12,901 bases of DNA from Bacteroidota bacterium. GTDB lineage: Bacteria > Bacteroidota > Bacteroidia > Chitinophagales > Chitinophagaceae. Shown here piece by piece: positions 1 through 4,929 of this stretch; position 1 is the stretch's first letter; every line of letters starts with the position of its first letter. The notes below the pieces were generated by a model. It saw nothing but the letters and a program-made list of their open reading frames with translations, did no database searches and had not been told where the DNA came from. The stretch lies in contig JAEWJV010000037.1 of NCBI GenBank assembly GCA_023386395.1, forward strand, positions 1-12,901, written 5' to 3'. The translations under genes were made by a program, and so were the position numbers.

Positions 1-751
1 GCACAATGTAGCGGGTATTTGTCATTTGCAGCGGGCCCAGGATGGTTTCCCGGAGGTATTGATCGAAAGGTTTTCCTGATATGCGTTCCACCAGGTAAGC
101 CTGCACATCCACTGAAGTGCCGTACGCCCATTCTTCGCCCGGTTGGAACAACAATGGCAAACCCGCTAGTTTTTCAGCCATCTCAGCCAGCGTATTTTGC
201 GGGTTCATAGCATCAGTTTTTTTGATCAGCTCACCTATGCCGGGAAGTTCTGAACTGTAGACAAAACCTGATGTATGACGGGTAACATCCCTAATCGTTA
301 CGGGCCGTTTGGATGGTTCCAGTATAAGGTTGCCGGCGGCATCCACACCTTTATACACCTGCATATTTTTAAATTCGGGCGCATATTTCGAAATGGGATC
401 ATCCAGTTTAAAAGCGCCTTTTTCATACAGGGTCATCAAGGCCACACCGGTAAGCGGTTTTGTCATTGAATAAATGCGTACAATAGTATTCCTGTCCATT
501 GGAGTTTTATCTTCACGGTTTGCATAGCCAAATGCATTAAAATATACCTCCTCGCCTTTTTCATATATCAATGCTGAAACTCCGGCAATAGTACCTGAGT
601 CAACAAAGCTTTTTAAAACAGTATTGATCCTTGTTTTTACAGCATCATCTACGACAGGCACATCCTTATTTTTTACCTCATTTATCGGCTGGGAAGAAAG
701 CGATGCAAAACAAGTACAGGATAACAAACAGGCAGCAATGATCTTTTTCAT
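1..751 (-). CDS. Serine hydrolase, class C beta-lactamase family (3' end cut off by the window edge)
   Basis: A secreted or lipid-anchored hydrolase of the beta-lactamase/transpeptidase-like superfamily (AmpC, EstB and DD-peptidase relatives). 250 codons are visible from the ATG at 749-751; the C-terminal part lies outside. Residues 1-20 form a signal peptide (MKK, then a hydrophobic stretch). An LLSC motif at 9-12 could be a lipobox, so outer-membrane lipoprotein is possible. The nucleophile motif SxxK is S95-M-T-K98 in a YSMTKP context. A RHTSGF segment at 158-163 and YGTS at 210-213 (the Y-x-N/S position) are typical of the esterase-like branch. The family usually has about 400 residues, so roughly 60 percent is present. 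Substrate cannot be told from sequence: ester, beta-lactam or peptidoglycan are all possible. It stands alone, downstream of and in the same direction as pdhC but separated from it by a terminator. Confidence 0.9.
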   Translation of the reverse strand, partial: MKKIIAACLLSCTCFASLSSQPINEVKNKDVPVVDDAVKTRINTVLKSFVDSGTIAGVSALIYEKGEEVYFNAFGYANREDKTPMDRNTIVRIYSMTKPLTGVALMTLYEKGAFKLDDPISKYAPEFKNMQVYKGVDAAGNLILEPSKRPVTIRDVTRHTSGFVYSSELPGIGELIKKTDAMNPQNTLAEMAEKLAGLPLLFQPGEEWAYGTSVDVQAYLVERISGKPFDQYLRETILGPLQMTNTRYIV

Positions 752-994
752 ATGTATGCAGGTGTTTTGTAACAGGCCTGTAAGGTACACATCTTCTTTA
801 TAAAAATACAGGGTGCAGGAAACATAAGCCTAAGCCGGGAAAGATCATGCGTTTATTGTTAGGTATATTCCAAGTAATGCCTGGTCTCATCTGTACACTT
901 TGGCATTAATGAGAGTACAAGGAAGTACCTTGTAAGGCAAAAAATAAAGCCCCGCCATGCGGGGCTTATTATAAATAATAAAACTTTTAAATTA
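752..994. other. Intergenic region between pdhC and the serine hydrolase gene
   Basis: Holds the pdhC terminator (937-967) and a second perfect 7-bp inverted repeat, TACAAGG (916-922) and CCTTGTA (928-934), with a 5-nt loop. The second hairpin has no T-run on either side, so its role is unclear. A weak -7-like TATTTTTA (read on the minus strand at 801-808) lies about 50 bp before the hydrolase start, without a convincing -33 element. Confidence 0.5.
937..967 (-). terminator. Rho-independent terminator of pdhC
   Basis: Read on the minus strand, a perfect 9-bp stem (AAGCCCCGC, loop ATG, GCGGGGCTT; positions 947-967) is followed by a T-rich tract, TTTATTTTTTG (about 938-948). It lies 28 bp after the pdhC stop codon. 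The A/T content on the other side is also high, so it may act in both directions, but no plus-strand gene ends here. Confidence 0.85.
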
Positions 995-2725
995 TTATAC
1001 GAGCATCCGCAGCGGCTCTTCCAGCAGGCTCTTCAGCGTTTGCAGGAAGGCTGCACCTGTAGCGCCGTCCACCACGCGGTGATCACAACTTAAGGTTACT
1101 TTCATCACATTCCCGGGAACTATGGTGCCATTCTTTACTACCGGTATTTGCGAAATACCGCCCACAGCAAGAATGCAGGCATCCGGCGGGTTAATGATGG
1201 CGGTAAATTCTTCAATGCCAAACATGCCCAGGTTAGAAATGGTAAAGGTGCTGCCCTCCCATTCTGCCGGTTGCAGTTTTTTATTCTTGGCTTTATCGGC
1301 TAATGTTTTTACTTCGGTTGCTATCTGGCTTAATTGCTTGGTGTCAGCGAAACGCACAACAGGCACTAATAAACCTTCATCTACAGCAACGGCAACGCCG
1401 ATACTTACGTGCTTGTTGACACGGATCTTATCACCCAGCCAGCTGCTGTTTACTTTAGGATGTTGTTTTAATGCCACGGCAACCGCCTTTAATACCATAT
1501 CATTAAAGCTTATCTTAACCGGGCTTACATCGTTGATACGTTTGCGCGCTGCAACGCAGGCATCCATATCAATGCTCATGGTAAGATAGAAATGTGGCGC
1601 GGAGAATTTGCTTTCGGCCAAACGGCGGGCAATGGTTTTGCGCATTTGCGATACAGGTATTTCTTCAAACTCCTCTTTGCCGTAAGCTGTAGTTGATGGT
1701 TGGCTGCTAACTGAGGGTTGAACTGCGGCCGGCGCAGTTTGTGCAGGTGCAGCTTTTGCAGGGAATTCCTGTTCACTAACCGTGGCTTGTGGCGTGGCGC
1801 CTGCAGCCGATGGCTGATAATTATCTATATCCGACTTGGTAATTCTGCCGTTATCGCCGCTGCCTTTTACATATTTAAGATCAACGCCTTTTTCTTCCGC
1901 CAGTTTTTTAGCAAGCGGGGAAGCCAGTATTCTTCCTTCATTTACAATCTCCTGTTCCGTAGCAGCTTCCTGTTTGCTTTCAGGCTGGGATGCTGTGGCT
2001 TCTTCTTTTGTTTCAGCAGGTGCCGCCGCTTCAGCGCTGCCACCGCCACCCTTTGCAGCATTCACCACTTTATTCACATCAAAACCTTCTTTGCCAATAA
2101 TGGCCAGCAGGTCATTCACTGCAATTTTTTCTCCCTGTTTGGCGCCCTGGTATAAAAGTTTGCCGTCTTTATAGCTTTCCAGTTCCATGGTAGCCTTATC
2201 GGTTTCAATCTCGGCCAGAATATCGCCTTTCTTTACATCATCACCCACATTTTTCTGCCAGCTTGCAATTACCCCTTCTGTCATAGTATCGCTTAAACGC
2301 GGCATCAATACCACCTCATCCATTTTGGAAATATCCACTTTTTCAGCCGCCGGCTGTGTTTTTGTTTCAGGTTGCTGGTTGCTGGGCTCCGGTTGTTTAG
2401 CCTCAGCTTTTTCTTCTTTGCCTGCAGCCTGTGGCTTGTCGCTTGCAGCTTTTCCATTACCGCCAATCAAACCGCTTACATCTTCACCTTTATCACCCAC
2501 AATTGCAAGCAGGTCGTTCACCTGCAGTTTGCCACCTTCTTCAGCGCCCCGGTGCAGTAATACACCATCTTTATAACTCTCCAGTTCCATGGTAGCCTTA
2601 TCGGTTTCAATTTCAGCCAGCAAATCGCCTTTCTTTACAGTATCGCCCACGTTTTTATGCCAGGCAGCAATCACGCCTTCGGTCATGGTATCACTTAAAC
2701 GCGGCATTAAAATTTTTTCAGCCAT
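995..2725 (-). CDS. pdhC: Pyruvate dehydrogenase complex E2, dihydrolipoamide acetyltransferase
   Basis: Cytosolic E2 core of the pyruvate dehydrogenase complex. It moves the acetyl group from E1 to CoA through lipoyl arms. The product is 576 aa from the ATG at 2725, which begins MAEKILMPRLSDTM exactly at the lipoyl domain. The frame stays open to another ATG at 2773, but the extra 16 residues have no family counterpart. Domains: lipoyl 1 (about 1-77, lipoyl lysine K43 in ETDKAT), linker rich in A/E/K/P/Q, lipoyl 2 (about 135-211, K177), second linker, peripheral-subunit-binding domain (about 265-301), third linker, catalytic domain (about 350-576) with the HxxxDG motif H549-D553-G554. The C-terminus LLEEPLRMLV is typical of PDH E2. 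No E1 or E3 gene adjoins it. The two lipoyl domains are nearly the same at DNA level, and the first linker contains 7-bp tandem repeats. Confidence 0.96.
   Translation of the reverse strand: MAEKILMPRLSDTMTEGVIAAWHKNVGDTVKKGDLLAEIETDKATMELESYKDGVLLHRGAEEGGKLQVNDLLAIVGDKGEDVSGLIGGNGKAASDKPQAAGKEEKAEAKQPEPSNQQPETKTQPAAEKVDISKMDEVVLMPRLSDTMTEGVIASWQKNVGDDVKKGDILAEIETDKATMELESYKDGKLLYQGAKQGEKIAVNDLLAIIGKEGFDVNKVVNAAKGGGGSAEAAAPAETKEEATASQPESKQEAATEQEIVNEGRILASPLAKKLAEEKGVDLKYVKGSGDNGRITKSDIDNYQPSAAGATPQATVSEQEFPAKAAPAQTAPAAVQPSVSSQPSTTAYGKEEFEEIPVSQMRKTIARRLAESKFSAPHFYLTMSIDMDACVAARKRINDVSPVKISFNDMVLKAVAVALKQHPKVNSSWLGDKIRVNKHVSIGVAVAVDEGLLVPVVRFADTKQLSQIATEVKTLADKAKNKKLQPAEWEGSTFTISNLGMFGIEEFTAIINPPDACILAVGGISQIPVVKNGTIVPGNVMKVTLSCDHRVVDGATGAAFLQTLKSLLEEPLRMLV
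2093..2323 (-). repeat. pdhC: Lipoyl-domain coding repeat, copy 2 (copy 1 at 2495-2725)
   Basis: The DNA for lipoyl domain 2 repeats that for domain 1 at a constant offset of 402 bp (134 codons). A 32-bp stretch around the lipoyl-lysine codon is identical (2178-2209 and 2580-2611), and the flanks differ mostly at third codon positions. This points to an internal duplication kept similar by recent origin or gene conversion. Confidence 0.85.
2370..2397. repeat. 7-bp tandem repeat in the pdhC first linker (GGTTGCT type)
   Basis: Four units in exact 7-bp phase on the plus strand: GGTTGCT, GGTTGCT, GGGCTCC, GGTTGTT. It lies in the codons for the flexible linker between the two lipoyl domains, where almost any hydrophilic peptide is tolerated. 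Confidence 0.7.
2420..2454. repeat. 7-bp tandem repeat in the pdhC first linker (GCYTGYN type)
   Basis: Five units in exact 7-bp phase on the plus strand: GCCTGCA, GCCTGTG, GCTTGTC, GCTTGCA, GCTTTTC. It codes for part of the A/K/Q/P-rich linker just after lipoyl domain 1. It has the same unit length as the array at 2370 but a different word. Confidence 0.65.
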
Positions 2726-2846
2726 AATAGTTTTTATTTTTTGGTGGCAGGCTGCCGTTCCGTGATTGAGCACGGTTGCGTCGCACTACCGTCATCTGCA
2801 TTAATGCTATGAAGCTTTTTTAGCGCGGTGAAATTAATGCAAAATG

Positions 2847-2854
2847 CAAACATA
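2847..2854 (-). promoter_or_regulatory. Candidate pdhC promoter, -7 element
   Basis: Minus-strand TATGTTTG matches the Bacteroidota -7 consensus TAnnTTTG exactly. The -33 position offers only CTG (2873-2875) at 18-bp spacing, so the match is half convincing. It would give a leader of about 115 nt before the ATG at 2725. Confidence 0.4.
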
Positions 2855-2926
2855 CATCAATGATTTACTTTACAGTTTTGAAAATGGGCTGCATATATAA
2901 TTGAACTGGTGTTTTCAATTGTCGGA

Positions 2927-2964
2927 TGGCATCCTGATTTTTTAGGATAGGCCAAAAACTTTTC
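2927..2964 (+). repeat. AGGATAGG repeat, copy 1
   Basis: TGGCATCCTGA, six T, AGGATAGG (2944-2951), then CCAAAAACTTTTC. GGATAGGCCA (2945-2954) is perfectly inverted as TGGCCTATCC at 2967-2976, so copies 1 and 2 can form a 10-bp stem with a 12-nt loop. Confidence 0.75.
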
Positions 2965-2966
2965 TG

Positions 2967-3006
2967 TGGCCTATCCCAATTTTTTAGGATAGGCTAAAAA
3001 CTTTTC
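2967..3006 (+). repeat. AGGATAGG repeat, copy 2
   Basis: TGGCCTATCCCAA, six T, AGGATAGG (2986-2993), then CTAAAAACTTTTC. The AGGATAGG core lies exactly 42 bp after that of copy 1. Its CCTATCC (2970-2976) can also pair with its own GGATAGG (2987-2993), an alternative to the stem with copy 1. Confidence 0.75.
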
Positions 3007-3010
3007 CATA

Positions 3011-3045
3011 TGGCATTCTAAATTTTTAGGATAGGATTTATACTT
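3011..3045 (+). repeat. AGGATAGG repeat, copy 3
   Basis: TGGCATTCTAAATTTTT, AGGATAGG (3028-3035), then ATTTATACTT. The core lies again exactly 42 bp after the previous one. The downstream half (TTTATACTT) resembles copy 4 (TTTGTACTT) more than copies 1 and 2. Confidence 0.7.
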
Positions 3046-3065
3046 AAAAATGACGGGGTGGATTG

Positions 3066-3165
3066 TCCCAACGACAATTGATTTTGTATAACATTGAAGT
3101 GTTGATGTTGAACAACGTTTTTTTTGAAAATTCAGTAGCATATAACATAAATTAGCATGTTGGGC
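3066..3165 (+). repeat. attC-like inverted repeat before the first accessory gene (weak)
   Basis: CCCAAC (3067-3072) and GTTGGG (3159-3164) are perfectly complementary ends of a 100-bp stretch, within the 57-141 bp range known for integron attC sites. Inner complementarity is poor (only an AATT/AATT pair and loose matches). It may be a degenerate site or chance. GTTGGGC at 3159-3165 fits the core-site consensus GTTRRRY and would be the left edge of the first cassette. Confidence 0.25.
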
Positions 3166-3187
3166 GTCACCATAAGATAGATTACAT

Positions 3188-4222
3188 ATGCTAAAGTATC
3201 CTCGGACAAATGCTACTGCTAATATTGGACTTGACTTTGTTAGAGGAATTGTTCGCTCTCATAATTGTATATTTCAAGAAATCGACACTACAAATGACCT
3301 AGGGATTGACGCAATCATTGAAATCGTTAAAGACGAGAAACCAACTTCTAAATTCATTGCAGCTCAAATAAAATCAGGAAAGTCACACTATGACAAGAGA
3401 TCTAATAAATGTAAAATTCCGATAAAAAAACACTGTGAATATTGGGCAAAGCATCCTATGCCTGTGTTTGGGATAGTATATGTTCCAGAATTTGAAAATG
3501 CGTATTGGGTAGACATTAAGCGTTATATGGAATATTATCCAAATGACACAGTGATTTCATTTGAGCCAACTTTAGCTAGGTTAATAAATAAAAACACATT
3601 CTTTACTCAATTTGTACCTCATTTGCTTAACGAAATTCCAGATGTTTCATTTGAGTTTGCTAAGACACTATTTGGTTCTGACAAGGACGATGAGTTTTAC
3701 TTAGGTATGTATATCCTCTTCAAAAGGTATGCATACATGAATGAGGTATGGGAGTTGTTTATAAACTTTTTTAAAGCAAAGCCAGTTGAGGAAATTCCTG
3801 GAAAGCTTATTTATTATCTAGCACACATACCGTGGCATGGAGACATTTTTTCATTTAGAGATTCTTTTACACAAGAGTCAAGAGCGTTTGGAAAGACATT
3901 AATAGACAGATTTGCAAAGACTGAAATTTTGAAATTACTCTCCTTCATAGATGAGGAAAATATGATTCAAAGAGGAACACTTGGACAGTCAGTTGAAGCA
4001 ATAATATCTTCAATTCCCAATTGTGACACATCCCTTGAGCAAATAATAAAAGCCAAAGACATTGAACTATCATTGCGAGAATATGCTGCAATAATATATG
4101 CTTTTCACAATGGGGAAAAGAGTCTTGGTTTATTAAATAAATTCAAACAAACGGACTCTTGGTATATTCCTGAATTAATAAACTATATAAAGGAATATAA
4201 ATGGTTTAATCCTTATGCTTGA
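3188..4222 (+). CDS. DUF4365 domain protein, predicted PD-(D/E)XK-like nuclease fold
   Basis: A 344-aa soluble protein with no signal peptide or membrane segment. Residues 1 to about 145 match the DUF4365 pattern: TxxxG opening, then E31 and N36-D-L-G-I-D41 (the TNDLGID motif), then Q60-I-K-S-G64. The last reads like the (D/E)xK-type end of a restriction-endonuclease-like active site, with a YW and PVFGIVYVP strand after it. The rest (about 146-344) is helical and I do not recognise it. DUF4365 proteins occur often among variable and defence-associated genes; a nucleic-acid-cleaving role here is inference. Codons are much AT-richer than in pdhC or metG, suggesting acquisition. The ATG at 3188 has no Shine-Dalgarno site. 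The gene lies between complementary 7-mers GTTGGGC and GCCCAAC. Confidence 0.85.
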   Translation: MLKYPRTNATANIGLDFVRGIVRSHNCIFQEIDTTNDLGIDAIIEIVKDEKPTSKFIAAQIKSGKSHYDKRSNKCKIPIKKHCEYWAKHPMPVFGIVYVPEFENAYWVDIKRYMEYYPNDTVISFEPTLARLINKNTFFTQFVPHLLNEIPDVSFEFAKTLFGSDKDDEFYLGMYILFKRYAYMNEVWELFINFFKAKPVEEIPGKLIYYLAHIPWHGDIFSFRDSFTQESRAFGKTLIDRFAKTEILKLLSFIDEENMIQRGTLGQSVEAIISSIPNCDTSLEQIIKAKDIELSLREYAAIIYAFHNGEKSLGLLNKFKQTDSWYIPELINYIKEYKWFNPYA

Positions 4223-4234
4223 CAAATGACGAAT

Positions 4235-4291
4235 GCCCAACCAAAGGTTTGCCGCAAGGCTGGCGGACTGAATAACAATCGGCAGTTGTAC
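4235..4291 (+). repeat. attC-like site between the two accessory genes
   Basis: A 57-bp stretch opening with GCCCAAC (fits RYYYAAC) 13 bp after the DUF4365 stop and closing with GTTGTAC (GTTRRRY except one base). Inside, TGCCG (4250-4254) pairs with CGGCA (4280-4284), leaving an off-centre bulge; CCGC (4252-4255) and GCGG (4263-4266) could pair instead. The outer 7-mers match each other at only 5 of 7 positions. That is expected if the left one belongs to cassette 1 and the right one to cassette 2. Confidence 0.4.
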
Positions 4292-4296
4292 TATCT

Positions 4297-4821
4297 TTGG
4301 GGAAGCGTCTAATCATACAAAACCGTTGGTCAAGAGGTATTCAATACGTTGACCCTAATGGTAAGAAAAAAAATAAAGTTTTATTCTGGACTCGAATAAC
4401 TAATGAAACAGAAAATCCATTAGAACTGAATATAGCCTTTCCTGTAGAATATGAAGTTCCTTCTTTACCAGGTAAATACTTTAAAATATTGCTTCCTCCC
4501 GATACAATGACACTTGCTAAAGAACCGTTGCCAGACTATGGTATAACTGATTTAAAATCTTTTTTAGATAATAATATTGATAAGCCGTCATCTTTAAAAA
4601 GAACGATTAATCCAAAAGAATCGGGTGGTTTTTATGTTGCAATTCTCTTTGATGAAGGAGCAATGGGTCCAATTCGAGCAGGACTTAGTATAAAGGAGCA
4701 AAATCTTGTTTATAGAATTTCACGATACGATGGCAGACGAGGGGGTTCATTAATGTTAGTGGACGAAAAAGAAATCAATTGTGGAAGTATTAATTTGAAA
4801 AATTTGTTACGACAGAAATAA
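4297..4821 (+). CDS. Hypothetical accessory protein with TTG start, possibly truncated at the N-terminus
   Basis: About 174 aa in an open frame from TTG at 4297; an in-frame stop lies at 4273-4275 and there is no earlier or nearby ATG or GTG. The protein begins LGKRLIIQNRWSRGIQYVD and looks like a beta-rich domain: ITNETENPLELNIAF, then FKILLPPDTMTL, then TINPKESGGFYVAILF and RAGLSIKEQNLVYRIS. Similar WSRGI...ITN...L.I.F...LLPP proteins occur as accessory genes in Bacteroidota and, as I recall them, usually carry an N-terminal lipoprotein signal, which is missing here. The function is unknown. It follows the DUF4365 gene by 74 bp in the same direction, and its first codon is only 5 bp inside the GTTGTAC cassette edge. 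It could be a leaderless cassette gene or a remnant. Confidence 0.6.
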   Translation: MGKRLIIQNRWSRGIQYVDPNGKKKNKVLFWTRITNETENPLELNIAFPVEYEVPSLPGKYFKILLPPDTMTLAKEPLPDYGITDLKSFLDNNIDKPSSLKRTINPKESGGFYVAILFDEGAMGPIRAGLSIKEQNLVYRISRYDGRRGGSLMLVDEKEINCGSINLKNLLRQK

Positions 4822-4829
4822 AACAAAGC

Positions 4830-4901
4830 GTACAACATTGGGCTTTATCAAGTTTGCACGCTTACAAATGGTATCTTGATTTTTCAGGATAGGGTTTGTA
4901 C
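4830..4901 (+). repeat. attC-like site after the second accessory gene
   Basis: A 72-bp stretch opening with GTACAAC (4830-4836), 8 bp after the stop codon, and closing with TTTGTAC (4895-4901), so GTACAA pairs perfectly with TTGTAC. Inside, ATCAAG (4847-4852) pairs with CTTGAT (4875-4880), and AAGCGT/ACGCTT (4826-4831, 4858-4863) is an alternative pairing. The right end has T rather than G before TTGTAC and falls inside AGGATAGG repeat copy 4. Confidence 0.35.
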
Positions 4902-4907
4902 TTTTTC
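4869..4907 (+). repeat. AGGATAGG repeat, copy 4 (right of the accessory genes)
   Basis: TGGTATCTTGATTTTTC, AGGATAGG (4886-4893), then GTTTGTACTTTTTC. It has the same orientation as copies 1-3; its left half is closest to copy 1 and its right half to copy 3. It lies 22 bp before the metG stop codon. Together with copies 1-3 it brackets the two accessory genes as direct repeats. Confidence 0.7.
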
Positions 4908-4929
4908 AAAAAACCGCCGGATAACCCGC

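Larger units (their letters stand above)
2726..3187. other. Gene-free region between pdhC and the accessory genes
   Basis: About 460 bp without a credible gene. From left to right it holds the pdhC 5' leader with two overlapping small hairpins (2760-2792), a candidate pdhC -7 element (2847-2854), three AGGATAGG repeats at 42-bp steps (2927-3045), and an attC-like inverted repeat (3066-3165) ending just before the DUF4365 gene. I see no clear promoter for that gene. The DNA is markedly AT-richer from about 2850 onward than inside pdhC. Confidence 0.6.
3159..4901 (+). mobile_element. Putative integron-like array of two gene cassettes without a local integrase
   Basis: Cassette 1 would run from GTTGGGC (3159-3165) through the DUF4365 gene to a site opening with GCCCAAC (4235-4241). 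Cassette 2 would run from GTTGTAC (4285-4291) through the next gene to a site opening with GTACAAC (4830-4836). Each cassette's first core 7-mer is the exact reverse complement of the 7-mer after its own stop codon. This is the rule for integron cassettes (core site versus inverse core site of the same cassette). Both genes point the same way and are AT-rich. No attI or integrase is visible, so this would be an orphan cluster (CALIN type). Read by eye only; other insertion mechanisms are possible. Confidence 0.4.

Noticed and set aside
19..469. Plus-strand open frames at the left edge
   Set aside because: They are antisense to the serine hydrolase, whose SxxK motif and signal peptide are clear.
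1122..2576. Several long plus-strand open frames (1122-1589, 1718-2155, 1836-2174, 2187-2576)
   Set aside because: All lie antisense to pdhC, whose complete domain set is certain; the frames are rich in S, F and C, as expected of shadows of A/E/K-rich coding DNA.
2726..2773. N-terminal extension of pdhC to ATG 2773 (592 aa)
   Set aside because: The added residues (MLNHGTAACHQKIKTI) have no place in the lipoyl domain; the ATG at 2725 starts exactly at MAEKILMPRLSD, and the extension overlaps a hairpin-forming leader.
2945..2985. Plus-strand terminator (10-bp stem followed by CAA and six T)
   Set aside because: No plus-strand gene lies upstream; T-runs belong to every repeat unit in the array, so the likeness is probably a by-product of the repeat.
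2944..3035. CRISPR array suggested by three evenly spaced repeats
   Set aside because: The whole period is only 42 bp, the conserved core is about 14 bp, the intervening DNA is itself related between units, and there is no cas gene.
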